DNA of 64,000 nucleotides from Pseudomonas alkylphenolica (GTDB lineage: Bacteria > Pseudomonadota > Gammaproteobacteria > Pseudomonadales > Pseudomonadaceae), in the NCBI RefSeq assembly GCF_000746525.1, contig NZ_CP009048.1, forward strand, positions 904,501 to 968,500, given 5' to 3'. The position numbers were made by a program, and so were the translations under genes. Under the pieces are notes generated by a model. The model was given only the letters and a program-made list of their open reading frames with translations, was not told the DNA's origin and ran no database searches. Shown here piece after piece: positions 9,464 through 18,465 of this stretch (the first letter of the stretch is position 1; every line of letters begins with the position of its first letter).

Positions 9464-10645
9464 ATGCTCAATGCCCAGGATCGTGCAATCGTCAAAGCCA
9501 CTGTTCCCCTGCTGGAAAGCGGCGGTGAGGCGCTGACCACTCACTTCTACAAACTGATGCTCAGCGAATACCCGGAAGTGCGTCCGCTGTTCAACCAGGC
9601 GCACCAGGCCAGCGGCGACCAGCCTCGGGCCCTGGCCAACGGTGTACTGATGTATGCCCGGCACATCGACCAGCTCGAACAGCTCGGTGGTCTGGTCGGC
9701 CAGATCATCAACAAGCATGTGGCCTTGCAGATCCTTCCGGAACATTACCCGATCGTCGGTAGCTGCCTGTTGCGCGCCATTGAAGAAGTGCTCGGCAAGG
9801 AAATCGCCACCCCTGAGGTGATTGCTGCGTGGGGCGCCGCTTACCAGCAACTGGCCGATATCCTCATCGGTGCCGAAGGCGACATCTATGCCCAGAAAGC
9901 CGCCGCTCCGGGTGGCTGGCGTGGTGCGCGCGACTTCAAACTGGTGCAGCGCGTCGACGAAAGCAGCGAGATCGTTTCCTTCTACTTCGCTCCGCTCGAT
10001 GGTGGTGCGATTCTCAGCGCCGAACCCGGTCAGTACATCGGCCTGCAGTTGTTCATCGACGGCGTGGAACAGCGCCGCAACTATTCGTTGTCGGCCCTGA
10101 GCAATGCCGGTCAGTACCGCATCAGCGTCAAGCGCGAGGCCGGTGGCAAGGTTTCCAACTACCTGCACGAGCAACTGGCCGTGGGCGACACCATCAAGCT
10201 GTTCCCGCCATCGGGCGAGTTCACCTTGAGTGCCAGCGACAAGCCGCTGGTGCTGATCAGCGGCGGCGTCGGCATCACCCCGACCCTGCCGATGCTGGAA
10301 GCGGCGCTGGAAAGCGGTCGTCTGGTGCACTTTATCCACTGCGCACGCAACGGTGCGGTGCACGCGTTCCGTGACTGGGTCGATGGTCTGGCGGCGCGTT
10401 ACCCGCAGGTCAAACGCTTCTACTGCTATGCCGAAGACGATGGTGTCAGTGAACCTGCCGATGCCGTTGGCCTGCTGACGGCCGACCAGTTGAACGAATG
10501 GCTGCCTCAGGAGCGCGACCTGGATGCCTACTTCCTCGGCCCGAAAGGCTTCATGGCCACGGTCAAGGGGCACCTCAAGGGCCTCGGCGTTCCTGAGAAG
10601 CAGAGCCGCTACGAGTTCTTCGGCCCGGCTTCGGCACTGGAATAA
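9464..10645 (+). CDS. hmp: Flavohaemoglobin (nitric oxide dioxygenase)
   Basis: 393 aa. Converts NO with O2 and NAD(P)H to nitrate in the cytoplasm. Residues 1-140 are a globin domain (MLNAQDRAIVKATVPLLES, proximal His in NKHVALQI), followed by an FAD-binding ferredoxin-reductase barrel (RRNYSLSAL) and an NAD domain (GGVGITPTLPM). The ATG at 9464 is chosen because AGGAG lies 8 nt upstream and the family starts here; the frame is open further upstream but that stretch carries the promoter region. Likely activated by the divergent NorR. Confidence 0.97.
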   Translation: MLNAQDRAIVKATVPLLESGGEALTTHFYKLMLSEYPEVRPLFNQAHQASGDQPRALANGVLMYARHIDQLEQLGGLVGQIINKHVALQILPEHYPIVGSCLLRAIEEVLGKEIATPEVIAAWGAAYQQLADILIGAEGDIYAQKAAAPGGWRGARDFKLVQRVDESSEIVSFYFAPLDGGAILSAEPGQYIGLQLFIDGVEQRRNYSLSALSNAGQYRISVKREAGGKVSNYLHEQLAVGDTIKLFPPSGEFTLSASDKPLVLISGGVGITPTLPMLEAALESGRLVHFIHCARNGAVHAFRDWVDGLAARYPQVKRFYCYAEDDGVSEPADAVGLLTADQLNEWLPQERDLDAYFLGPKGFMATVKGHLKGLGVPEKQSRYEFFGPASALE

Positions 10646-10676
10646 CACGGTTTTTCCAACCTACGGTTGAAAGCAC

Positions 10677-10704
10677 AAGGCACAGCCAGCGATGGCTGTG
10701 CCTT
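10677..10704 (+). terminator. Hairpin after hmp
   Basis: Perfect 12-bp stem AAGGCACAGCCA / TGGCTGTGCCTT with a GCGA loop 31 bp after the hmp stop. No T-run follows, so it is an imperfect terminator or an mRNA-stabilising hairpin. Confidence 0.6.
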
Positions 10705-10816
10705 GCGGCGTTTGGTCGCCTTCTCAAACACAGCCCCTGGCCTTTTTACTGCATGCAGAAAAAGCGTCATGCGCGTGGCGCATCATCCTCCCAGCCGTAT
10801 CAAGGAAAGCGAAATC

Positions 10817-11287
10817 GTGAACATCAAATGGGCAGACAAACTGCGCAAAGGCCTGCATGGCTCGGCGGACTCGCTGGGCAACCTCTGCGTCGAAGCATTT
10901 CACTACCTGGCCCTGTTCGGCATCGGTGCGATCACTGCCTATGCGGCGGTGGCGACCTTCATCGATATGCTCGGCAAGGGCGGTGTCAGCGTCGATGGCA
11001 TCCTGCTGCTGTTCATCTACCTCGAGCTGGGGGCGATGGTGGGGATCTACTTCAAGACCAACCACATGCCGATCCGCTTCCTGCTCTATGTGGCGATCAC
11101 CGCACTGACGCGTCTGCTGATCGGCGATGTCTCGCACCATAAAGCGCCGGATGTCGGCTTGTTGTACGTGTGTGGCGGCATCCTGCTGTTGGCGTTTGCG
11201 ATTCTGGTGGTGCGTTATGCGTCTTACCAGTACCCGTCGACCAAGGCTATCGATGCGAGCGGCAAAGAGATCGAAGAAAGTAAATAA
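10817..11287 (+). CDS. PsiE-family inner-membrane protein
   Basis: 156 aa with four predicted membrane helices (AFHYLALFGIGAITAYAAV, ILLLFIYLELGAMVGIYF, FLLYVAITALTRLLI, LLYVCGGILLLAFAILVV). The ELGAMVGIYFK...HMPIRFLLYVAITALTR pattern is that of phosphate-starvation-inducible PsiE proteins, whose function is unknown. Start GTG at 10817 with AAGGAAAG upstream. It follows hmp by about 170 bp with a hairpin between, so co-regulation with NO stress is possible but not shown. Confidence 0.85.
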   Translation: MNIKWADKLRKGLHGSADSLGNLCVEAFHYLALFGIGAITAYAAVATFIDMLGKGGVSVDGILLLFIYLELGAMVGIYFKTNHMPIRFLLYVAITALTRLLIGDVSHHKAPDVGLLYVCGGILLLAFAILVVRYASYQYPSTKAIDASGKEIEESK

Positions 11288-11308
11288 CATCCGTTGGGAT
11301 GGCGGTCT

Positions 11309-11378
11309 GTGGGAGCGGGCTTGCCCCGCGATGCGATGTGACTGCAACACTGCAATCGCGGGGCAAGCCCGCTCCCAC
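11309..11378. repeat. REP pair (class 1)
   Basis: Inverted copies of GTGGGAGCGGGCTTGCCCCG downstream of the psiE-like gene, just before its terminator. Confidence 0.95.
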
Positions 11379-11408
11379 CGGGTCTGGTTTCAAGGCAGTT
11401 GTTGCAAT

Positions 11409-11440
11409 AAAAAAGGCGAGCCCACCGGGCTCGCCTTTTT
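11409..11440. terminator. Bidirectional rho-independent terminator
   Basis: AAAAAGGCGAGCCC-ACC-GGGCTCGCCTTTTT: strong GC stem flanked by A- and T-runs, placed between two convergent genes and able to serve both. Confidence 0.92.
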
Positions 11441-11459
11441 ACCGTCTGCGTTATGTCAT

Positions 11460-11867
11460 TCAGCTAATACTGCGAGCTTGCTCGTTCTCCAGAAATTCTT
11501 CCTGTAGCAAACCGTCGTTCTGGGCACCGTCAACGCTTTGCTGGGTAACCGCGCGTTTGCTGCGCAGCTTGCCGTAGAAGTGCTCCAGGGCGTGGTTGAG
11601 CTTGATCGCGGCACCCTCGACAGCCTGGTCGAGCGATGCAGATTTGTGGCTTACGGAAATCGGTTGATGGCCTTTTGGGCGTGCCTCCATCTGGCAGCGT
11701 TTGTCGTGCGGACCTGGCTTGTCGCCATTCTCGTCGCGCAGGTGGACCTCGACGCGGGTGAGGTCTTCATCAAATCGTTCGAGCGTGCTTTCTACGGTGC
11801 TGCGGACCCACTCTTCCAGTCGAATGTTGCCTTGAATATGGTTGTCGCTATTGACTTGGATTTGCAT
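11460..11867 (-). CDS. HPF/RaiA-family ribosome-associated protein
   Basis: 135 aa. The N-terminus (MQIQVNSDNHIQGNIRLEEWV...STLERFDEDLTRVEVHLRDENGD) has the beta-alpha-beta pattern of hibernation-promoting factors; the residues 70-95 helix (KSASLDQAVEGAAIKLNHALE) also fits. Such proteins bind the 30S decoding centre in stationary phase. This is a variant distinct from the rpoN-linked hpf, with a short acidic tail. It is monocistronic, with the bidirectional terminator 3'. Confidence 0.8.
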   Translation of the reverse strand: MQIQVNSDNHIQGNIRLEEWVRSTVESTLERFDEDLTRVEVHLRDENGDKPGPHDKRCQMEARPKGHQPISVSHKSASLDQAVEGAAIKLNHALEHFYGKLRSKRAVTQQSVDGAQNDGLLQEEFLENEQARSIS

Positions 11868-12007
11868 AGTTCAATCCCTTATTCAGCTAGCTCGCAAGAG
11901 AATCGATGGGGCCTTTGCGGCCTGTGGAAACCATCGCCTCTTGACTACAAGGTCAGGCACTTGGCGCAACATTTCAAGTCCTTTTGAAAGATAAATTTCT
12001 TGTTGCA

Positions 12008-12034
12008 AAAAGCCCGGCTTCGGCCGGGCTTTTG
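12008..12034 (-). terminator. Rho-independent terminator after fecA
   Basis: AAAAGCCCGGC-TTCG-GCCGGGCTTTT just past the fecA stop. The stem is symmetric, so it may also act on the plus strand. Confidence 0.88.
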
Positions 12035-12045
12035 CATGCGCTGGA

Positions 12046-14385
12046 TCAAAACGCGACGGAGGTCTGCAGGTATACCGTACGAGGTTCACCGACATACTTG
12101 CCCTTGTTGTTGTCATCGTAGGAGCGCGTGAAGTACTGGTGATTGAAGATGTTCTTCACCCCAACGGCGACGTTCAGGTTCGACAGTTGCGGGCCGAAAT
12201 CATAGGCCGCGCGGCTGCTGAAGAGCATGTAGCCAGGGATGCGTCCGGTGCTGCCATCGGCACTTTCGCTGGAGGTATTGGCGTTGTCGGCGTACTGGTC
12301 GCTCTGATAGGTGCTGTCCAGGTTCAGCTGCCACGGGCCTTCGGTGTAGGCAACGCCGAGGGTGCCTTTGTGACGTGACGAGAAGGGTACACGATTACCC
12401 TTGTTCGGCCCGTCTTCACGGATTTTCGCATCAACAAAGGCGTAGGTTGCATACACGTCGAAACCGGCCAGGGCAGGGTTCAGGCCCTCGAGGGCGTACT
12501 TGACGCTGGTCTCGATGCCTTGATGGCGGGTTTCACCGCGGGCAATCACCGAGTCGTTGGTCTGGTTGCTTTCGTACTGGTTGTCGAAGTTGATCAGGAA
12601 TGCACCGATCTCGGCCTGCAGCAGGCCATCGTCATAGCGCGTACCCAGCTCCCAGGTCCGGGCTTTTTCCGGTTTGACTTCGCCGCTGCTGACGCGGTTG
12701 GGCATCTGGCTGTACTGCACACTGCCGAAGGAACCTTCGGTGTTGGCATACAGGTTCCAGCTGTCGGTCAGGTGATACATCACGTTCAACGCCGGCAGGG
12801 CGGTGTTGTAGTCGCCCTGGTAGCGCTGGCCGCTGAGCTTGTTGCTCTGCTCGGAATCGATCATCTCGTAACGGATGCCCGGGGTGATGGTCCACTGGCC
12901 GATGTCGATGCGGTCATCGAGGAACAACGCATGGGCTTCGGTGCTGCCGCGGGTGTCGCGGTCGTTGCGGCTGGCGGTGGTTGGCAGCTGGTTGGCGCTG
13001 ATCGGTTCGCGGTAGCGCAGCTCGTGGCCGGCTTCGTTGATGTAGCGGTAGCCGACGCCGACTTCATGCCAACTCTCACCGAGCGCGAAGCCCTGGGAGA
13101 AGCGCGTTTCGATCCCGCGTACCCAGTATTCACGCGGCGACAGCGAGACGAAACTGCCCTGGTCCAGATAGCCGCTGCGCAGGGTTTTGGTGAAGAAGCT
13201 GTTGACGCTGAACTGGCGGGCGTCTTCCTTGTAGTCGTAACCGAAGTTGAACATCGTCCGGCGACCCCAGAACTTGTCCTGCAAGCGGGTCGACTGATAC
13301 GGATCGGCATCGTAATCGGCGACGTTCAGGCCGCCGGGCATCTGCGCTTCACCCTCGTAGTACTGGGCCATGGCGTGCAGGCTGTTGGCTTCGTCGAGCT
13401 GCAGTTTGCCCTTGAGGATCAGGTCGTCGATCTGTGTGTCGCTGTGCTCGCGCCAGTCGCCACCGCGGGTGCCGGAGTAGAGCAGCGCGCCGCCCAGGCC
13501 GTTGTCATTGGTGCCACCGGCGAGCAGGTTGGCGCTGGTCTTGAAGCCGTCGTGGCTGGACGACGGGCTGGTCTGGGTCTGGAAGCCGGCTTTGACGGTC
13601 GGCTCATCAGGAATCGCGCGGGTCACGAAGTTGACGATGCCGCCGACGTTCTGCGGGCCGTAGCGCACCGCACCGCCGCCGCGCACGACGTCTACCGCGT
13701 CCATGTTGCCCATGCTGATCGGGGCGAACGACAGCTGTGGCTGACCATAGGGTGCGAAGGGCACCGGAATGCCGTCCATCAATACCGTGGAGCGCGATGC
13801 CAGGCGTGGATTGAGGCCGCGGATGCCGAAGTTCAGCGCCATGTCATGGCTGCCGGTGCCGTTGTTTTCCGGGGCGTTGACCCCGGGAATGCGGTTAAGC
13901 ACTTCACGGGCGGTGGTGGCGCCTTGACGTTCGAATTCTTCGCGACGGATAACATCGCGGGCACCGGGATGCTCGAAGACATTGTCCTGTTCAGCTGCCC
14001 CCAGCCAGTCGCCGACCACGGTCGACGTACCCAGCTCTACAGGCGCGTTGGCAGTGGCTGCCGGTTGCAGGCTGAAGGCGTTTTCACCTTCGGCACGGGC
14101 CTGCAGGCCGCTGCCCTGGAGCAGGATATCGAGCGCCTGTTGCGGGTTGTACTGGCCGTCCAGGCCCGGGCTCTGCACACCGCGGGTGACCTGGGAGCCG
14201 AACGAGATCAGCACGCCGCTTTCCCGACCGAACTGGTTCAGGGCGCTTTCCAGCGACATCGGCGCGATGCGGTAGCTGCGTGCTGCAGGCTCGTCAGCCA
14301 GGGCTGGGACGGCGGCAACGCTCAGGCCAGCGCCGAACAGGAATGCACGAAGGGCTTGGGCAAGTGGGCTCGGGCGAAGGGGCAT
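12046..14385 (-). CDS. fecA: Ferric citrate TonB-dependent receptor FecA
   Basis: 779 aa outer-membrane receptor. A signal peptide ends near VPALA. A signalling (STN) domain follows (about 30-105, SYRIAPMSLESALNQFGRE), the part that passes ligand status to FecR. The TonB-box region and plug contain the FecA-diagnostic runs TVVGDWLG, VLNRIPGVNAPENNGTGSHD and SRSTVLMDGIPVPFAPYGQP. A 22-strand barrel ends in the C-terminal phenylalanine (LQTSVAF). It aligns throughout with remembered E. coli FecA. The ATG at 14385 has AAGGA 8 nt upstream. It lies 89 bp after fecR and is presumably transcribed by FecI. No fecBCDE transporter follows. Confidence 0.95.
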   Translation of the reverse strand: MPLRPSPLAQALRAFLFGAGLSVAAVPALADEPAARSYRIAPMSLESALNQFGRESGVLISFGSQVTRGVQSPGLDGQYNPQQALDILLQGSGLQARAEGENAFSLQPAATANAPVELGTSTVVGDWLGAAEQDNVFEHPGARDVIRREEFERQGATTAREVLNRIPGVNAPENNGTGSHDMALNFGIRGLNPRLASRSTVLMDGIPVPFAPYGQPQLSFAPISMGNMDAVDVVRGGGAVRYGPQNVGGIVNFVTRAIPDEPTVKAGFQTQTSPSSSHDGFKTSANLLAGGTNDNGLGGALLYSGTRGGDWREHSDTQIDDLILKGKLQLDEANSLHAMAQYYEGEAQMPGGLNVADYDADPYQSTRLQDKFWGRRTMFNFGYDYKEDARQFSVNSFFTKTLRSGYLDQGSFVSLSPREYWVRGIETRFSQGFALGESWHEVGVGYRYINEAGHELRYREPISANQLPTTASRNDRDTRGSTEAHALFLDDRIDIGQWTITPGIRYEMIDSEQSNKLSGQRYQGDYNTALPALNVMYHLTDSWNLYANTEGSFGSVQYSQMPNRVSSGEVKPEKARTWELGTRYDDGLLQAEIGAFLINFDNQYESNQTNDSVIARGETRHQGIETSVKYALEGLNPALAGFDVYATYAFVDAKIREDGPNKGNRVPFSSRHKGTLGVAYTEGPWQLNLDSTYQSDQYADNANTSSESADGSTGRIPGYMLFSSRAAYDFGPQLSNLNVAVGVKNIFNHQYFTRSYDDNNKGKYVGEPRTVYLQTSVAF

Positions 14386-14474
14386 GCAAGGGGTCCTTGA
14401 GAAGGTCAAAGCAAAGGGTTCTGCCTTCTCTGTCACGCGAGATGAAAAAACGGCTCAGGTGTTTTGAAATTTTT

Positions 14475-15410
14475 TCAGGCCCGTGCTTCGACACTTACCC
14501 AGTAGCGCGTAAAGCGCCGAACCCGTACCGGTAAGGCAACCTCGAGCAGGTCGAGGATGCGTTCGCTGTCAGCCAGTGGATAACTGCCGGAAATCAGCAG
14601 CTCGGCGACTTCGGGGGCGCAATTGAGCTGACCTCGGCGATAGCGGCCCAGCTCATCGAGAAAGTCGCCAAGGCGCATGTGCGCGGCCACCAGCATGCCC
14701 TCGACCCAGGCCCCGGCATTGCTGTCGAGCAACTGGCTGGCCTGCCACTGCGGGCCATTGAAGCGTGCTTGCAGGCCAGCGGCCAGGCTGTTGCCGGCCA
14801 GGCTGGCGCTGCCTTGGTGGACGCTGAGCAAGCTGTAGCGCTCGAACTGACGCAGGTTGTAACGACCACTGCTCAGTTGCAGCAGGCCGAAATCGCTGAG
14901 CAAATGCAGAGGCCGGGCATCCTCGGCGACGGTGAGCTGGATTTCCCCTTCGAGCAGGCGCACCAGACGTTGCTCGGCATCGAAGCGCACATCGGCGGCG
15001 CTGCGGGTGTTCAGGTGCAGCTGGCTGCCATCGTCCAGTTGCTGACGGCGGCGCTCGCCCACCGGGCTGCGGTAGTCGGCAAGCAGGCTGGGCAGCGGGT
15101 TGTGCGGTTGCAGGCTCAAGCCGGCAGCGCCGCCGACGCCGAGAATCAGCAAGGTCTTCAGTGCCCGCCGGCGGCTGGCCGAACGCGGTGCCTGCAACGC
15201 CGCATGAGCCAGTGGCGAAGACAACCCGCGCAAACGCTGGTTGACCCGCTGGATATGCTCCCAGGCCCGGCGATGTTCTTCATGGGCTTGCAGCCATTGC
15301 TGCATGGCCTGCTGCTGGCGCGGATCGAGTGCGCCGCCCTGCAGTTCGATCAGCCAGTGCACGGCCTGTTTGGCCACCTGCGGCGAGAATTCCTGATGGG
15401 CGTTGTTCAC
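14475..15410 (-). CDS. fecR: Anti-sigma/sensor protein FecR
   Basis: 311 aa. Cytoplasmic N-terminal domain binding the sigma factor (AVHWLIELQGGALDPRQQQAMQQWLQAHEEHRRAWEHIQ), one transmembrane helix around residues 84-102, then a periplasmic FecR domain (YRSPVGERRRQQLDDGSQLHLNT) and a C-terminal part contacting the receptor's STN domain. Its start overlaps the fecI stop by ATGA, the usual coupling of sigma and anti-sigma genes. Confidence 0.95.
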   Translation of the reverse strand: MNNAHQEFSPQVAKQAVHWLIELQGGALDPRQQQAMQQWLQAHEEHRRAWEHIQRVNQRLRGLSSPLAHAALQAPRSASRRRALKTLLILGVGGAAGLSLQPHNPLPSLLADYRSPVGERRRQQLDDGSQLHLNTRSAADVRFDAEQRLVRLLEGEIQLTVAEDARPLHLLSDFGLLQLSSGRYNLRQFERYSLLSVHQGSASLAGNSLAAGLQARFNGPQWQASQLLDSNAGAWVEGMLVAAHMRLGDFLDELGRYRRGQLNCAPEVAELLISGSYPLADSERILDLLEVALPVRVRRFTRYWVSVEARA

Positions 15411-15901
15411 AGGGCGAAGTAACAGCGCATGGCCGCCTTGTTCAGGTAGCGCTTGACCGTGGCCAGAGAGATGTTCAGCTGCGCGGCGATTTCGCCGTAG
15501 CTCAGTCCGTCGACCTGGGCCAGCAGGAACGCGCGTTTGACCAACGGCGCCAGGCCATCGAGCAGGCGGTCAAGCTCCAGCAGGGTCTCGAAGATGATTG
15601 CTCGGTGTTCCTCCGAGGGCGCCAGTTCTTCCGGCAATTGCGCCAAAGCCTGGTAGTAGGCGCGCTCCAGGTCCTGACGCCGGTAGTGGTTGCACAGCAC
15701 GCGCTTGGCCACGGTGGTGAGGAACGCCCGCGGCTCGTTGAGCACCGGTGTTTCGCGGGCCTGCAGCAAGCGCATGAAGGTGTCCTGGGCCAGGTCGGCG
15801 GCGTTGTCCGGGCAGCCCAGGCGCCGCCGCAACCAACCGGTCAACCAGTTGTGATGGGCGTGGTAGAGGCCTTCGAGCGAGGAAGAAGAGGCACTGGGCA
15901 C
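15407..15901 (-). CDS. fecI: ECF sigma factor FecI
   Basis: 164 aa iron-starvation ECF sigma factor. Sigma-2 region (YHAHHNWLTGWLRRRLGCPDNAADLAQDTF) and sigma-4 helix-turn-helix (LSYGEIAAQLNISLATVKRY) are clear. The start is set at GTG 15901, which has GGAG at 9 nt. An in-frame ATG at 15979 would place the Fur-box-like site inside the coding sequence and add 26 residues not typical of the family. First gene of fecI-fecR-fecA. Confidence 0.92.
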   Translation of the reverse strand: MPSASSSSLEGLYHAHHNWLTGWLRRRLGCPDNAADLAQDTFMRLLQARETPVLNEPRAFLTTVAKRVLCNHYRRQDLERAYYQALAQLPEELAPSEEHRAIIFETLLELDRLLDGLAPLVKRAFLLAQVDGLSYGEIAAQLNISLATVKRYLNKAAMRCYFAL

Positions 15902-15933
15902 CGTAAAAACTCCGGCGCCAGAATGCGCAACAG

Positions 15934-15952
15934 AATAAGAATTGTTCTCATT
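15934..15952. promoter_or_regulatory. Fur-box-like site upstream of fecI
   Basis: AATAAGAATTGTTCTCATT; on the fecI strand it contains TGAGAACAATTCTTA, 10 of 14 positions of the TGATAAT-N-ATTATCA palindrome, about 32 bp before the GTG start. It implies iron repression of fecIRA. Confidence 0.7.
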
Positions 15953-16049
15953 GTAGTGTTTTCGCGGGCTGTTCGGCAATCAGCCGCTGACTGACGGCAA
16001 AAGCGCAGGGCGGAAAATGTAAATAACGTAAATAAGCTGTACTCTCATT

Positions 16050-16064
16050 TGAGAATAAATAGCA
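16050..16064. promoter_or_regulatory. Fur-box-like site upstream of the second TonB receptor
   Basis: TGAGAATAAATAGCA, 11 of 14 matches to the Fur palindrome, 53 bp before the GTG start. Confidence 0.65.
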
Positions 16065-16117
16065 TTCGCTCCCTAAGTGGTTTACCAAACCTTTACATTT
16101 CTCAGGGAGAGCTCTAC

Positions 16118-18088
16118 GTGTCCCCGCTTTTTACTCGATCCTGCCTCGCCATTACCCTCTGCTCGTTGTACTCCGCCCAGGCCAGTGCCGAAGGCCAGAA
16201 GCCCATGGAGCTGGACAACGTGGTGGTTACCGCCTCGGGTTTCTCCCAGCAAATCAAGGATGCCCCGGCGTCGATTTCGGTGATTACCCGCGAGCAGATC
16301 GAGAACAAGTCCTACCGTGATGTGACCGATGCCCTGAAGGATGTGCCGGGTGTAGTGGTAACCGGTGGCGCCAGTTCCAGCGACATCAGCATCCGTGGCA
16401 TGGCCTCCAAGTACACGCTGATGCTGGTCGACGGCAAGCGCCAGGACTCGCGGGCGACCCGCCCGAACAGTGACGGTGCCGGGATCGAGCAAGGCTGGAT
16501 GCCGCCGCTTGAGGCGATCGAGCGCATCGAGGTGGTCCGTGGGCCAATGTCGTCGCTGTACGGCTCCGACGCCATGGGCGGGGTGATCAACATCATCACC
16601 CGCAAAGTGACCCCCAACTGGTATGGCGGCGTGCGCAGCGAAGCGACCTTCCAGGACCGCTCCGACTCCGGCGACTACAACAGTACCAGCGCGTTCGTCT
16701 CCGGGCCGCTGATCGAGAATCTGGTCGGCTTGCAGCTCTATGGCCAGCGTTCGCGTCGCGACGAAGACCACATCACCAACGGCTTCAACGAGCAGAGCAC
16801 CGACAGCGGCACGGCCAAGCTTTCGTTCACCCCCGATGCACACAACGACATCACCTTCGAAGCGGGCAAATCCGAGCAGGATCGCTATGCCCACAAAGGC
16901 AAGTCGGCACGCTCGTCCGATAGCTTCAGCGACTACGAGCGCACCAACTTCGCCATCAGCCACTCCGGCCGTTGGGACAGCATCACCACCGACAGCTACC
17001 TGCAGCGCGAGAAGATCGAAAACCCGGGCCGGCGCATGGAGCTGGAAAACACCGTGCTCAACTCGCAGGTGTCGTTCTTCAGCGATTCGCACATCACCAC
17101 CATTGGCGGCTCGTATAAATACGAAGACCTGAGCGATGAAGGTAACCAGTTGGCTGCGGCGTCCGACGTTAACCAGCTGACGCGCTGGTCGTGGGCACTG
17201 TTTGCCGAAGATGAATGGCGCTTGACCGAAGACTTTGCCCTGACCGGCGGCATTCGCATGGACCGTGACGAAAACTACGGTACACATTGGTCGCCACGCC
17301 TGTACGGGGTGTATCACCCGACCGAGCACTGGACCGTCAAGGGTGGTGTATCCAGCGGCTATCGTTCGCCGGACATCCGCGCCGCCGTGGATGACTGGGG
17401 CCAGATCACCGGTGGCGGTGGCGACCCGGCAATCATCGTCGGTAACTCCAGCCTCAAGCCGGAGAAGAGCCTGAGTCAAGAGATCGGTTTCATCTGGGAC
17501 AACCTGGAAGGCTTCTCCACCGGTCTGACCGTGTTCAACACCGACTTCAAAGACAAGATCACCGAAACCCGCCGCTGCACCGACAGCACTGGCAATGCCT
17601 CGGGCCAGTGTCAGATTGGCGGTACTTCGTACAAGTTCATCAGTGACCGGGTGAACGTCGACGAGGCGCAGATGCGTGGTATTGAAGCGACCCTGGACTG
17701 GGAAATCACCCAGGCCCTGAAGCTTGCCACCAACTACACCTTCACCGACTCCGAGCAGAAGAGCGGCCCGCAAAAGGGCAAGGCCCTGAACCAGATGCCA
17801 CGGCACATGGTCAACGCCACTCTGGACTGGCAGACCACCGACCAGCTGGGCACCTGGGCGCGCCTGAACTATCGCGGCAAGACCTCTGACTACCTGGGCC
17901 GCACCACCATGTCCGATGGCACGCCGTCCTACACCTTCGTTGACCTCGGCGGCACCTACCGGGTGACCAAGAACGTGAAACTGCTGGCCGGTGTCTACAA
18001 CGTGTTCAACAAGGAAGTCGACTACCAGAACTACCAGACCGTACTGGATGGCCGCCGCTACACCGTGGGCGTCGACCTGTCGTTCTGA
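16118..18088 (+). CDS. TonB-dependent outer-membrane receptor, CirA/FepA-like
   Basis: 656 aa receptor without an STN domain. GTG at 16118 has GGGAGAG 7 nt upstream and gives a clean signal peptide ending SAQASA; an in-frame ATG at 16049 would add 23 residues and overlap the Fur-like site. TonB box region ELDNVVVTASG, plug domain (DALKDVPGVVVTGGASSSDISIRGM, RIEVVRGPMSSLYGSDAMGGVINIITR) and a barrel ending VGVDLSF. Plug wording resembles catecholate/colicin I receptors, but the ligand cannot be read. It heads a four-gene cluster with DUF3649, PepSY-TM and DUF3325 and is divergent from fecI. Confidence 0.9.
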   Translation: MSPLFTRSCLAITLCSLYSAQASAEGQKPMELDNVVVTASGFSQQIKDAPASISVITREQIENKSYRDVTDALKDVPGVVVTGGASSSDISIRGMASKYTLMLVDGKRQDSRATRPNSDGAGIEQGWMPPLEAIERIEVVRGPMSSLYGSDAMGGVINIITRKVTPNWYGGVRSEATFQDRSDSGDYNSTSAFVSGPLIENLVGLQLYGQRSRRDEDHITNGFNEQSTDSGTAKLSFTPDAHNDITFEAGKSEQDRYAHKGKSARSSDSFSDYERTNFAISHSGRWDSITTDSYLQREKIENPGRRMELENTVLNSQVSFFSDSHITTIGGSYKYEDLSDEGNQLAAASDVNQLTRWSWALFAEDEWRLTEDFALTGGIRMDRDENYGTHWSPRLYGVYHPTEHWTVKGGVSSGYRSPDIRAAVDDWGQITGGGGDPAIIVGNSSLKPEKSLSQEIGFIWDNLEGFSTGLTVFNTDFKDKITETRRCTDSTGNASGQCQIGGTSYKFISDRVNVDEAQMRGIEATLDWEITQALKLATNYTFTDSEQKSGPQKGKALNQMPRHMVNATLDWQTTDQLGTWARLNYRGKTSDYLGRTTMSDGTPSYTFVDLGGTYRVTKNVKLLAGVYNVFNKEVDYQNYQTVLDGRRYTVGVDLSF

Positions 18089-18113
18089 GGATAAGGCCAG
18101 CGGCTTTGCCTAT

Positions 18114-18132
18114 GAGAATATAAATCATTACT
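18114..18132 (+). promoter_or_regulatory. Possible Fur-type site before the DUF3649 gene
   Basis: GAGAATATAAATCATTACT, 13 of 19 matches to GATAATGATAATCATTATC. It lies in the 74-bp gap between receptor and DUF3649 genes and may give the downstream trio its own iron control. Confidence 0.5.
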
Positions 18133-18162
18133 ATTGGTGGATCTTCACCAGGAATGGATGCC

Positions 18163-18465
18163 ATGAAAAGCAAAGCCGCCGGGCTGCCCCTCAGCTATCG
18201 CCTGGCCGTGACCTCACGTTGCCTGGCCGCCGTATTCGGTGGCTATCTGCTGGCGGCGCTGGCCAGCGTTTGTATCACCCTGCTGGCGCCGATGCCCAAG
18301 GCTGAAGCGGTGGTCAGCGGCATGATGCTGTCGTTTCTGTTCTACCTGGTGGCCTTTCTCTGGTGCTTTGCCAGTCGCAGCGCCTGGCAGGCCTGGCTGG
18401 GGGTGTTGCTGCCGAGCCTGGTGCTGGGCGCAATCAATGGACTGGCCTACTGGATGAAAAACTGA
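18163..18465 (+). CDS. DUF3649-type small membrane protein
   Basis: 100 aa with three membrane segments (CLAAVFGGYLLAALASVCITLLAP, VVSGMMLSFLFYLVAFLWCFA, WLGVLLPSLVLGAINGLAYW). The ATG at 18163 has AGGA about 9 nt upstream; the ATG at 18154 lacks room for a ribosome site. The stop overlaps the next start (TGATG). Such proteins recur beside TonB-dependent siderophore receptors and PepSY proteins. Their role is unknown; involvement in inner-membrane iron handling is inferred from context only. Confidence 0.85.
   Translation: MKSKAAGLPLSYRLAVTSRCLAAVFGGYLLAALASVCITLLAPMPKAEAVVSGMMLSFLFYLVAFLWCFASRSAWQAWLGVLLPSLVLGAINGLAYWMKN

Noticed and set aside
14386..14474. FecI-type promoter between fecR and fecA
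   Set aside because: Expected by analogy, but I could not find a convincing GGAAAT...GTCTTG-like pair; A/T runs are present but not decisive.
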